Shown: positions 1 through 11,045 of the stretch, piece by piece
Numbering within the stretch: the stretch's first letter is position 1
Layout: each line of letters starts with the position of its first letter
From: Podospora bellae-mahoneyi
Lineage: Eukaryota; Ascomycota; Sordariomycetes; Sordariales; Podosporaceae
Length of the DNA stretch: 64,000 nucleotides
Direction: 5' to 3'
NCBI RefSeq assembly: GCF_035222275.1
Contig: NC_085881.1
Location: 4,216,001-4,280,000 of the forward strand
The notes under the pieces: model-generated
Databases searched by the model: none
Seen by the model: the letters and a program-made list of their open reading frames with translations, nothing else
What the model was told of the DNA's origin: nothing
Translations under genes and position numbers: made by a program

Positions 1-774
1 GTCGTTGTTGGCGGGTGTTATTGCTGCGATGGGCATGTTTCTGATTTAGTGGGTGGAATTGGTGCGGACGCAAACCGGGTGGGAATGGGGACCCCCTGTT
101 TGTTTCCTGGCGGGCATTGAGCTGGGTGCTTCATGGTGGCGGCCCTTTTCTTTCTGATGGTGGTTCTTTTCTTTCTGTCGTTCTGCATCGCAATGGGTCT
201 TGGTTTTATTTTCAGGGTCTTGGGGTTCATCATTTCTTGCTTTCTTGGCGAGCCGTACTGCGTCATTCACGGCCGGCGCAGGCATCACATTCATTACGGG
301 AGGGGTATACACATGGTAACAAAAGGGAAACATATGGCATAGATGGAACACAAACACACGCACAGAGAGAGAGAAGGGAGGGAATGTACATATATACGGG
401 TATTATAATTGGTGAATTAGAGGGATCAATGGATGGGTAGGGAGCAGCTTTTTGCTGTAGCTATGCTGACATGATGATAGAGGAATACTATTGACATTAC
501 AAAAAGAGACATGAGTGAGATTGTGATCCTACGAATTATATCTCTCTCTATCATTCGAATCCCTAGCCTCTGCAATGTTTTGGCAACTCAAAAAGTATAG
601 GTAGTGATTGCGCATGATCTCGGTTTATTTATTATGGCCGCTATGAGTGTGATTTTGGGTATCGAAAATAGCATGGAGAAGTAATGTAAACAAGGTGTCT
701 CTGGTGAATGTCTCGAGTTGGAATGTGCCCCCTTTTTTCCCCGGACATTCAACAACAAACAGGCGTGATGTGAT
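1..774. other. Stretch without a supported gene, left edge
   Basis: No convincing gene. The reverse strand holds two overlapping open frames (about 18-363), rich in Lys, Arg, Pro and Gln, with no domain I recognise and no clear splice partners. The part from about 400 to 774 is AT-richer and lies just downstream of the reverse-strand FAM32A-like gene, so it should contain that gene's 3' untranslated region. Confidence 0.5.
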
Positions 775-1279
775 TTAACCGGGCCCAATCTTTGGCATAT
801 CGTGGTGCTCGCTCAGCCTGGAGAGGTGGGAATTCAGCTCCTCGACGCGCTGCTTGTGGGTTTTGAGGAGCTCGGGGCGGAGTTTGCCCGAGGAGGTGAG
901 TTCTTGTAACTATTGATACCAACACCCGTCAGTAACAGCATTGAAGGATGAAATGGTGGAGGGGGGAGCATACCCTCTTGCGCTTTGCCTCTAGGAACCT
1001 GCGCTCTGCTTCTGTCTTTGGGGGGTCATTATCGTCGTTCTCCCCGTTTTCTGGTGGTGGTTCTTGGGATGGTGAGCGGCGTTGGAGTTGTTTTTCTGAG
1101 TCGGGGGTGGGTTCGGGTGTTGGTTTGTCTGCTGGGGGACCGGTAGAGAGGTTCTTTTCTAGGTCGGAGGGTTTGGATTTGGATTTTTTCTTCTTCTTTT
1201 TTATGGCGGCAGGGTTGTTGGAGACGCCTTTGAGTTTGAGGGTGCCGGGGACTGCGGCGCGGTAGTCTTCTGAGGGCAT
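775..1279 (-). CDS. FAM32A-like (DUF1754) small nuclear protein
   Basis: Two exons, 974..1279 and 775..909, separated by a 64-nt intron (donor GTATGC, acceptor AATAG); the joined product is 146 residues. The N-terminus has the family pattern: an acidic start, GTLKLKG, then a run of six lysines. A disordered Pro/Glu-rich middle follows, then [14 protein letters not shown]. The C-terminal exon gives the family signature [13 protein letters not shown] followed by [13 protein letters not shown]. Human FAM32A is a spliceosome-associated protein, so a nuclear role in splicing is inferred from the family, not seen here. The start at 1279 is the first ATG of the frame and matches the usual family N-terminus. 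Without the intron the frame would lose the conserved C-terminal half, so the splice is well supported. Confidence 0.9.
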
Positions 1280-2465
1280 TGTGGGCGGGGGTTATAGGGG
1301 AATGGGGGGATGTGGGAGGACGAGAAGGGTGGTGATGATGGGCTGATGGTTCAACTGCGGCGACTGGAGAAGGCGGTGGAAGATGGCAGGATGCGATAAG
1401 ATTCAGATAAGATACAGACATGTGTGTGGGGCGAGAAAGCGGGCGCCGTGTCGCGCCGAGAAAAAAGGCACAGACCCGGACCCCACTTAAAAGTTTTGGG
1501 GTATATCTTTAGATTTTGCGGTGCGAATTTGACGGTTTCTTCTTTTTCTTCTTTAGATCAAAAAGTATTCACGGAGCTGCCACGACCGTCGCTAGTATCC
1601 CACGGCGTCTGGTTGCCTGACCCTTGTTTGAGAGTCGCGCTCCGGAGATTGAAATCCTTGATAGGAAGTTTTGCACCTTTTCCTCTGTGGGTGTTAAATG
1701 CTGAATGATTGGAGACAATTTTTTTCTGTTTGTTGTTGATGATGGGGATGGAGGGGCTGGTTGAGGGCTTTCTCTGGACCTGGATTATCAAGAATTACGA
1801 TTGATTGCTGTGATTTTGCCAAGTGCTGCGATTGCTCTTCTATCAATCAAGTCATTGCCGTCAAGCTGTGATTTGCAACGTTTGTTGATGTGGGCTTCTC
1901 GTGGTATCGTTGGCATTCGTGATCTGTGATCCAGGCCCGGGCTGCCCAACTTCCATCACTGATGATTCTTAAACACTTGCTGCTGTACGTGCATTTCAAC
2001 GCGACTCTTATCTGGTCCCTACGCTCTGGTTTATTTTTGTGTTCGTCACTGGCATCTCGACGTCTCAGAATCGTCCCAGCTCAGTCCCTCATGTGGTCGC
2101 GTCTCCCGCTTCCTCACCGACGAAGTAGGAATGCTTCTCAATATGACCCCATTCCCGAACCAAGACACCACAACATAGCTCGGGACGGCCGTCCAAATCA
2201 CTCAGGCGTGGGAGGTAACAGTTTCAAATCAGAGATAGGTGATCGAGTGATTCTGTTCTGGCATATAAGCCACGATAGACACGACCACCATGGCGAGCTC
2301 TTGTTCTCCTTTTCCTTTCCTCAAGGTTTGGATCATTCAACCGTAGTCGCTCTCTGTGTTTTTTTTGTTTTTCTTGACAGACACCCTCTTTTGACTTAAG
2401 TCACTCTTTTTGACTTGTTCTTCTACTACTACACTCTTTTTAGACTCTTTAAATTCATCGTCGTC
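1280..2465. other. Divergent intergenic region, about 1.2 kb
   Basis: Lies between the start codons of the reverse FAM32A-like gene and the forward hypothetical gene, so it should hold both promoters. Open frames here (for example 1424-1708 and 1926-2399 forward) lack domains and coding-like composition. The last 100 nt before the forward gene are CT-rich, as in many fungal 5' leaders. Confidence 0.5.
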
Positions 2466-3215
2466 ATGTCGTAAGCTTTTCCCCCCCCTTTCTGTGATAT
2501 ATCGACCGGTTGTCTAATGATGGAGAGTAAAAGTGAGTGGACAAGCACCGACGGACTATACTCCGCCTCTCTCCTCTCCTGCCACCCCCCCGAGCCTACT
2601 TTTACCCGTGAATGGGCCGTCAACTTTATCGCTGCCGACGCGAGCTCTTCCTGGGATGCTACTTATACGATTATGCAAGAGTTCACTGGCGATGCCAACC
2701 TCTGGTCTGTCCCCGAGAGCGGGATCCCCCCCAACTTTGTCCGGACTGCCGTCAAGTGTGCCGGGTGCACCGAGCCGACTGTTACGATCACTTGCCCGAA
2801 TGTTTTGGGGACGGAGGCTGCTGTTGTGGTGGGCAATGGTGTTTGGGCTACTGTTGCGCCTGAGACTGAGGTTGAGGCTGGTGCTGCGGTGAATGGTGAG
2901 CCGGGACGGGTTGCGGCTGTTTCGGGGGGTGAATGGGAGGGGGATGGTGATTGGGAGCTTGTTGCTTCTGGGGAGGGGCCTGACTTTGGGTTGAGCGGTA
3001 GTCTCTTGGGTGAGTCTGGGGATGGGAATGGGGAGGAGCCTGTTGTCGAGGGTGGTGGTGCGTCTGCTGCTGGTGTTGCTGCTGCCCCGGCGGGGGTTAA
3101 TGTGCCTACTGGGACGGAGGAGAAGGTTGCTTTTGCTACTGCTGGGGCGGGGAGCTTGACGCTCAAGAGGGGGTTGATGTGGGGGCTTGCTTTGGGGTTG
3201 GTGGCTTTCTTCTAG
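2466..3215 (+). CDS. Hypothetical protein with hydrophobic C-terminal segment
   Basis: I do not recognise this protein. The best model has a 5-nt first exon (2466..2470, ATGTC), a 63-nt intron with donor GTAAGC and a CTAAT branch site close to its acceptor, and a second exon 2534..3215; the product is 228 residues starting MSEWTSTDGLYS. The first 100 residues look globular and contain four cysteines (SCHPPEP, KCAGCTEP, TCPNV). From residue 110 the chain is low-complexity Gly/Ala/Glu/Val. The last 20 residues are hydrophobic (RGLMWGLALGLVAFF), like a tail anchor or a GPI signal. A GPI protein would need a signal peptide, and none is visible with this start, so an upstream exon could be missing. 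The unspliced alternative starts at 2517 with MMESK. Confidence 0.6.
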
Positions 3216-3346
3216 ATGACTGGGGATGTTTTGAGACGGGCGTTTCTTTCTGTTAGGTTTGGGATGTTATGATGTACTTTGGCAGCAACATATGGCGTTT
3301 AGGAGACAACACACGATCTATTCTTTTCTATGAAAGACAGTCTTTA

Positions 3347-5677
3347 TCAGAAGTTGACGCCGGTGTATGGGCTTTGGACACTGCCAAAGCCTTGCGGACA
3401 AGCCCTTCCCAAGGCAGTGCTGCCACTCCTTATGTAGCAGATCTTCGCTGCTGCGCAAGCATCACTTGTACAGTTTGGACTCCTGATACTACTCTTCCCT
3501 TGGTAGGTGTTGAACAGACTGACCAGCCCTTTGTCCTTTTCCATGGCTTCTGTGACTCGATGCCAAAACGTGGCGTTTAGAGGTTCGTCCTCGGGCCAGT
3601 CTGCCGCTGGACTGTAGGCCTTGCGTGTAGAGTATTCGAGTTGGAAGACTGGCCCGGTACAATTGAGAGTAGTGAAGGTGTTGACGTCAGCGTAGTAAGT
3701 GTAGGCTTCGAATATTTCCCATGTGCCAGTGTCGATTTCGTACAGGCGGTAACCCGAGTTCAGGTTGGTTAACGGGGTCAATGAGGGGCCGGTCCATGCC
3801 GCAACAAGAGCATCATATGCTGTTTGTAAAGTTCCATTGTTACTGTAGAAAATGGAAACTTGGTCTGGCAGAAATTGAAGTCAGTTTGGAGGCTCTTGTA
3901 GCAACATCAAGAATCAAATACGTGCCTTCATGGGTGTGACCGAAAAACACGTTAGCAATTACATGCGGAGAGTATCGCTCAATGATTTGATAGAAAGCAT
4001 CCGACCCTTCAGGGAGAGCATTTTGGCCCTGCCAGCCGGTGGGCACATGGCCCATGATCCATACCCGTTGGCCTTCGTCCTCAGCTTTCTGAAGCTCTTC
4101 GACGAGAAAGGAGAAAATTCCCGAGTAATCTGGGTTCTCAGCATGTAGAAATGCAAAATTATTGGCTTGGTACCAAAAATCGGTGTTGATTGTAATAATC
4201 CTCAAGCCCAGCGGATGGCCAATAGAGTAGCCGCCGTAATGCAAAGAAGCTTGGGTCTGAGTAGCATTGTCGATCCAACCATAGTGCTCCCAGAGCTTGG
4301 AGATATGATCGTAGTGCCAGGAGAACTGTTGGCCGAGAGGCCCGTTGCGGTCGATGGAGTGAGGACTTCCGAGGTTGGTTGGGACTGAGTCGTGGTTCTG
4401 CATTTCATGAGTAACTTGACCACCTTCACTAGAGATAAATGGAGGAGACAACATAAAAACTCACACCAAGTGCCGCATAGATGGGCCCCCCGATGTATGC
4501 CTTGAACATTTGCCAAACGGACACCTCCGTGGAGTGTACATATTCTCTTCCGCTCGCACTTTCTATTTCATGGGCAACCAAGTCGCCACTGTACAAAGTA
4601 AACGCTGGTGGGTTCTCGATTGAAACACCAGTCAGGGGCTGAATGGATTGGAGCGCGGCAAGTGCTAGGTAGTAGGGAGAATCACATTTGTAAGAACCAA
4701 AAAGTGGTGCCGGCTGATTGATAACAGCTTGAGTTGAGTTCAAGTTCGAAAAGTGGGTTGAGGAGATCCTGCAACACATCCCAGCAGTACAGTTTGCTTC
4801 AGAACCAGTTTTGTATCGGGTGTCCAGGTGAAGGTCCGACAGGTGCAGGACCTTGACTCTTTTCCTGCTCCTGGATGGTGTTTTGGTTTTTCCCGGCCTT
4901 GGTTTTGGAAACTGGACTTTATATGGAACGACTGTAGGTGGAGGGCAGAAAGTAGGACTCAGCCAGGCGCAGATATACTGTCCATCCAGTCCCGATACAT
5001 TGGCAAAATTCAACACCTGTGTCCATGGAGCGCCGTAAGTGGCGGCCTGGTATGTCTGCTCACACACAGCTGCTGTTTGAAATCCTGTCCCAATGCAAAG
5101 GGATATCATAACCTCAGGCAACCACGCAGGCGCAAATCTGGCCACGGTTTGACCGACCAACAGGGAAGCTGTGCATTTGGAGCAGTTGTCTGATGTGTTG
5201 GTTTCCAAGATGGCCCAGATTGAGTTGATGGCATCGTGGACTAGGGTATTGGCATCTTTGTATGTCAGGTTGGCCAGAGCTCGGGGATACAGAATTGGGT
5301 CCAGACCATGAGTCGGTGTTCTGTCTGGGTTTGTGAGGTTAAAGGGGAAGGTCACGTTTGACACCGGGTCAATAATCACGGGTTGAGGTTGACTGTCCGT
5401 GGTCGGCCCAGGGGTGACTGATATCAAGACAGTCAAGGTCAGCTTTCGAGGATCACCCGAGGGCGTACTTTTGTGACTACGAACCATAGTAGTTCTGAAA
5501 CACCGAAGTCGGAAAAGCAGCAGGTACGGTGAACGCAGATAGGAGACTCGGTTCGCCATCAGTGATACTCTGCGTAGATGACCCAGTAGTCCCTGAAACA
5601 ACCGAGCCAGGTGATGTCCAGGAGGGGGCCAAGAGAAGAAAGAGATGAGTGATTGGCCACATTTCCAACTTTAGCAT
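3347..5677 (-). CDS. Acid sphingomyelinase-like secreted phosphodiesterase
   Basis: Four exons (5485..5677, 4465..5417, 3926..4397, 3347..3864) give 711 residues. The N-terminus has a hydrophobic signal-like stretch (WPITHLFLLLAPSW), then a Cys-containing saposin-like region, then a calcineurin-type metallophosphoesterase domain. Its metal-binding blocks are visible: HLSDLHLDTRY near residue 253, SGDLVAHE, GNHDSVPTN, GHVPTGW and GHTHEDQ. The set and order match fungal acid sphingomyelinases, which cleave sphingomyelin or related phospholipids outside the cell or in an acidic compartment; the actual substrate is inferred. Many NxS/T sites fit secretion. The GNHD block is split by intron 4398..4464. 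Intron 3865..3925 starts with GC rather than GT, and only that choice joins GHTHE to DQVSIFYSNNG in frame. Its neighbours are unrelated. Confidence 0.9.
3865..3925 (-). other. GC-AG intron in the sphingomyelinase-like gene
   Basis: The 61-nt intron has donor GAAG/GCACGT and acceptor CTGCCAG/ACC. The only nearby GT (two codons on) would put the next exon out of frame, whereas the GC donor restores the family motif GHTHEDQ. GC-AG introns are a known minority class. Confidence 0.75.
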
Positions 5678-6607
5678 GAATCAAACCTTTTTGGGTGTGA
5701 GGGGTATGACGCGAACTACATACATATCTGTGATCCCAAGTCCCTTTGCACAAGTGAGTGCTCGTGTAGCCTGGCTTGTGTGAACGGCTGGTTTCTGAGC
5801 GTTTGTCGTTACAGCCGAGTCTCAACGGCCAGAACTAGCTTCTTGCCGATGTTGCCTGTCTGCTGCCTGCTGCTTGATGAAGAGGTCATGGAATAATCTT
5901 CTCCGCAGTCTAGAGCTAAGATATGATTCGGCCTGATAGGTAGACTCGTGTGATATCGTGGCTCAACAGAGCAGGCGGGTCATCTACTCTTCATTGTCGA
6001 ATGTCGACAGTCGGCCATCAATCTTCCAAGCCGCAAGGGAGCCACTGTAAGCTGGCGGCCAGGTGAAATTCTTGAGATGACCTTGAATTAACCTGACCCG
6101 CGAGGAGAGACCTGCATGTTATCTACCTTGCAGCCCACAACCTTTTCCATTTCCGTTCTTTTGCCAGCACCATTTTCCGCCAGCAAAACAAGCAAGTAAG
6201 TAAACCAGCCGGGGCCGGGGCCGGGATTGCAAACAAAGAAATAGACTGACCAGCGCCGTGAGCGAACCCAGATATCCCAGCACCAAGAACCGCTTCGACG
6301 CGAAAACAAACACTTGCAAACCCGCAACCAGACTTGCTTAGACGGCCCACAGCCAAGCGAAGCACCTGAGCACGTGACCTCCCAGAGACCTCCCGAGCTA
6401 GGTAAGGCTGACCAATCAACGCGTGTACTCAATTGACAGGACCCTTGCCAAAGCGTGGCTAACTTGGTGCCAAAGGCCCGGCTGTCGCAGCCTTCCCACA
6501 TACCCAAGACAATCACCAAGGCGCTTGGTCGCCGGTCTGTAGTACGAATTCGCGTCCCGTCGCGGAAGCCCACTGGCAGCCTTGCCCATTCTGTCAAAAG
6601 GTTGCCA
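5678..6607. other. Divergent intergenic region
   Basis: Between the reverse sphingomyelinase-like gene and the forward chromodomain gene; it should hold both promoters. Reverse-strand open frames at 6088-6835 overlap the chromodomain exon and have no recognisable domain. The frame of the chromodomain exon is open upstream to an ATG at 6455. Confidence 0.5.
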
Positions 6608-9600
6608 ATGCCTGCCAGAAGAAAGGCCAAGTCCAAACCGCCCAAAGCCAGACATCGCAAGGCCACACGCGATCCCACTCCTGAAGAGGAGTACCAAGTC
6701 CGCAGCATCCTCAACGAGAAGGTCGAGCGCGGCAAGCTCCTGTACTTGATAGACTGGGAGGATAGCCCCGAGGGGCAGACCTACGATCCAACCTGGGTAC
6801 TTGATGATTCCTGTGCTGTTTAGCTTGCCTGTCAAAGCTGCTTGTCTCGTTCAATTCCCTGGGACGCGCTAACCGCCATGGGGTGTTTCCTCTTCTTAGG
6901 AGCCTGCCAAGCACGTAAACGAGGTAGCCATCAACGAGTGGGAGGCCGAGAAGAAGAAGAAGAAGAAGCTCCTCGCTGGGGAAGGTCAGGAGAGCAGAAA
7001 GCGGTCGGCAAGCTCTCTGCCCGAAGCTGCCGAGGACGAGAACGAGGAAGACGACGCGAGACCTGCGAAGAGGGCCAAGGGCGACGACTCGGGCTATACA
7101 TCTCCAGAGCTAGAGCTTGGGGTTGAAGTTGATAATATTCCTGACAAGGCAGGGAGGCAGCTTGTACTGGATATTCATCCGCCGTCACAAGTGGATCCTA
7201 AAGACTATCAGTTGTTTACAGAATCTCAGCTCTCGTCTCAAAACAGCAGTCAGCTCGATTCCACATCTCATACCGATAGCAACGAGGCATCATCTGGAAA
7301 GGTTCTCAGCCAGCGAACCATACCTGATTCCCAAGCCACTGGCGAGTCGGAGCTCAGTTCAACGATCCCGGAGATTGTGCTGGCTAGCCAATCGCAAGGA
7401 CGGAGAGTGGGTTCCCTCGAGCGTGAGGAGCAACAAGCGCTGGATTCTCAAGTCGCGCGCGAACAATCGCAGCAGGCAGAGTGTGAGCAGCAGGTCGAAG
7501 AGCACCAGCAGAAGGTGGGGCAGAGCCAGCAAGAAGAGCAACAGCGCAAGGAGCAACAAAAGTCCAGCCGGGAAGAAGAACCTCAAGTATCGAAAACGTT
7601 GGACCACGACGAGGGGACGATATCAGAGTCTCTGATACCATCGCGCCAACCTGATCCATCACATCAACCTGTCAACCACGACACGCCACAGGCATTTCGA
7701 GACGAGAATAACCATTCACAGAGCAGCTCCGTGTCGGGGTTCTTGACGCAGCCCGACTACCCTCACCTCAGCAACGACCCCTTCGGCGGAGTGGAGTCCG
7801 CTGTGGCTGAGACTTACCAAGGCAGTGAAGTGAATCGAGATAGTCAAGTCGCGATTAGCCAACAACGCCGCACGCCTGCACCCATCGAAAACTCCTCCAT
7901 CCCAAGTGTAAACAACGCGCCGCGAGCTGATTCACCACAGGTCACCTCACCAGAGATCTTGAGCTCCAGTTGGCAGTCGCAGCAAGCGCAGTTGGTAGAT
8001 CCATTTGTGCCACTTTCGAGCCACTTGAACCAAATTCGAACTCAAAGCCAGGAGTCGAGCCAAAGGGTCGAAGAGTTCGTTCCCGAAACGGCGCAAAAAG
8101 AGAGGACTCTGGTTTCCAACAGCGAACACCACAAAACCACCTGTCAGTGATACCCGCTTGGCCAGAGCCGCAAGTTCCGGTTCTGTTCCGCCGCGCAGTT
8201 CTACCTTCCCCACTACTCAATCTCTCCCTCAACGATCAGAAACTGAAACATTACGACCAGTCTCCAACAACATTCGAATCAAAATGGGGCCAACGCCGCC
8301 ATCTGGCAAGCAGTCCGACGCTGTCGCAGATCTGAGATCAGCCCTACCAGACTGGATGCTGCATCCAGAACCTGATCCTGAACCGCAGCCAGAGCCAGAG
8401 CCAGAGTTGGCAGTCCACCAGTCGCATAACCCAGAGCCTTCATTTCCAGTATCGGAAGAGGCTCAGTCGCAACCTCCACCACCCCCACAACCTCAACAAT
8501 CTTCATTTCCCGTTTCGGAAGAAGCCCAGTTGCAGCACACAGAGCCTGGAGTTCCAATGTCCGACATGACTCATTTACATCACCCGCAGCCGTCAGTCTT
8601 ATCCGAGGCCGGTCCAGGTCCTTCTTCTCCCTCCATTGCGGTACCAATATCAAGCCGGAGCCTTCCTCGGCGTGACGCAGTGGAAGAATTGCGAGAAGCC
8701 ATCGGTCTTCACGATGGCAGTTTATTTGAGGCCCCACAAAGCCACTACCCTGAGGAAGTCCTCGCGCTTTCTTCCACCGAGCTCCCTGTTATCGGCAGCA
8801 ATCATCAGCACAACACCGAGATGGAGTATGAGAATTTACCAACGACAGTTGCTCCGTCGGATCTAACGACCTCTGTGGATCTCTCACACGGTGTAGGCGA
8901 AGGCCCAGCCATGTCGAACCCTCTGTTCTCGGTTCACGATGTACAACCACTGGGGACCGCCGAGGTGGATTCCGATCACGACGCGGCACACGACATCGAT
9001 GAAAACCCTATTGAGCTTCGACAATTCGTGGTAACCCTACCCATGGCGGCCAACACCCGGTCGCTCTATGTCGATGTTATTGCTCAAAACCTGCAGGCGA
9101 TGACTGAGTTTGGCGATGTCTACTGCGAACCAGGCTTGCAAGCTCCGGACGATGCTCTGACGGCCAAGATTGATGCCTTTTTCAGGCGATTGAACGACCT
9201 GGTTGACCTCCCAGCATTCGACGACGACACATTCCATCAACTCAACTCTGAAGGCATGCTGAAGCATGCTATCAATTCCAACAGCAAGTTCTCCTTTGTC
9301 TATGAGTTTCTCAAGACGCTGCGGTGGCTCAACGACCGCATCTTAATCGTGGCACGCCCAGGAAGGACCCTGAAATACCTTGAGGAAATCGTCGCACAAG
9401 AGGTTCCCTTGTCCCAACTGAACAAGACGTATGCAGTCTTGAGTACCGAGTCGCCGGAGCACGTCAGCGAGGCGGCCAGGGTGATTGTGGCAGAAGCTGG
9501 CCAAGATCTTTCCAAGATTGGCGGGCAACTCGATGTCGTCATTCTCTTCGACCATGAAGCCAGGCAGGTCGACCTGCCTCCCAAGCTCAGTTGCGAATCG

Positions 9601-11045
9601 ACAATATTCCTGTCCCTCGCCACCATTTGCTCTTTGGAGCACATTTTACTACAGCTCCGTGAAATGCCTTCGTATCCCGATATGTCACCTCTGGAGATCA
9701 GCAATGCTCTTTGCCAGGTGACCGCATTGCTGGTCAGGCATCTCAAGGACCCCGAATACGCACCTCCACCTCATGAGGTTGCCGCCGCATTTGCCAGTTT
9801 TCTGGAAAACCCCGAGAACGATATTGATTACGTGTCTCAACCCCTCCCAATTAGCGTGGACGAGATGTGGGAGTCACAACCCCAAACTCAAGCTGATAAT
9901 GGTGAGTTGGGTCGTCGGAAGCGTCCCTTGGATGATGATCAAGATATGATGTCGAAGCGTCGAAGGACCACGCGAGCTTCGTCCTCGGTGCCCATGTCTG
10001 AGCTGCTGAGAGACACTTTGGCGCGCCACCCTGTTAATAACGAGCGGTCGGCAGAGATGGCCGAAGTGCCGGTTGCCCAGTTGGAGGGTATGGCGTACCA
10101 AGTAAGGAAACTCCCCATGAGACTATTTTGGAGACCTAAACTCACTAGTATTTCCAGATATTCAAGCTTGAGAACCGGGTTGACGATCTCAGCACCGTGA
10201 ACGCGAAGTTGCGTGCACATACTGATCCTCTAGAGAAGGAACTTGAGTCATGGAGAGGCACCCTCAACACGCTTCACGTGAGATATACAGAAGCTCTCAA
10301 CGACCGGTCCGACTTTGAGAAGGAATGCAAGCAGGCCAACAAGGTCGCGGCAGCAGCCACGGAGAAGCTCGAGAATGTCAAGGCCGAGGTCGCGTCGCTC
10401 AAGGAGCATAACAAGGCGCTTGAATTCAAGCTTGCCGAGGCCACACTGGCGATGGAACAGTCAACCATCCCCGACATTGCCCGGTTTGCCCAGCTCGAGA
10501 AGGAACTCGCCGAAACCAAAGCCAGGGCAGAAAAGGCTGAGAAGAAGGCTGCTGCCTTGTCAAACGAAGCCGACTTTGTCCGTCAGAATTACCAGAACGC
10601 CTCCAGTTATCAACAGGAGCAGAACCACGAGATGAAGAGGCTCAGGGAAGAGATTGTAGTTCTCACTACGCGAGCCAACGAGAATATCGTCAAGATTCAG
10701 CAGATTCACGCAGCCAATGAGCTGGCTTATCATCAGCGTCAACTTGCCGAACTACAGGATATGGTCCGGGATCGCGAAAGGGAGCTGGATCTTTTGAGGA
10801 CGGAGAATCAACAGCTCAAGAGCGGCCGCAGGGAAACGAGGGGAGGAAGCACCCCACGCAGCCCGCGGATAGGCGCCATGGGAGGGGTGATGCCCAGCCC
10901 GAGACCTGGAAGGAGTGGTGCTGGCAGCAGGGGGACTAGTCCTGCCGCTGCGGCGAGTTCGGATCCTGCCGTGCCTGGTATGGCCTACGCGCCGGCTGGG
11001 GCGAATGGGCGGCGGCATCACCTTCGCGAACACCTTCGCGATTAG
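6608..11045 (+). CDS. Chromodomain protein with HDA2/3-like domain and coiled coil (CDP-2-like)
   Basis: Model: 6608..6796, 6900..8142, 8261..10101, 10158..11045, 1386 residues. A chromodomain (about residues 27-73; YLIDWEDSPEG, TYDPTW then EPAKHVNEVAI) is split by a 103-nt intron with a GCTAAC branch site. A long Ser/Gln/Pro-rich disordered region follows. Residues about 725-1090 form a folded block resembling the SNF2-like HDA2/3 domain (class II histone deacetylase complex subunits). A long coiled coil (about 1095-1340) and a Gly/Pro/Ser-rich tail end the protein. This architecture recalls Neurospora CDP-2, a subunit of the HCHC silencing complex, so a role in heterochromatic histone deacetylation is likely. 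Two points are uncertain: the start (an in-frame ATG at 6455 would add 51 residues) and the intron 8143..8260, placed to cross a frame change between two open stretches. Two separate genes is the less likely alternative. Confidence 0.78.

Noticed and set aside
46-363. Reverse open frame at the left edge, possibly a 5' exon of a gene leaving the window
   Set aside because: Low-complexity Lys/Arg/Gln/Pro composition, no domain, no clean donor, and overlapping frames in the same region.
541-575. tRNA B-box-like ATTCGAATCCC
   Set aside because: No matching A box or cloverleaf arms could be drawn around it.
2663-3166. Reverse-strand Ser/Thr/Pro-rich open frame opposite the hypothetical gene
   Set aside because: It is the antisense of a GC-rich Gly/Glu/Val segment. 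Codon pattern and the splice-supported start favour the forward strand.
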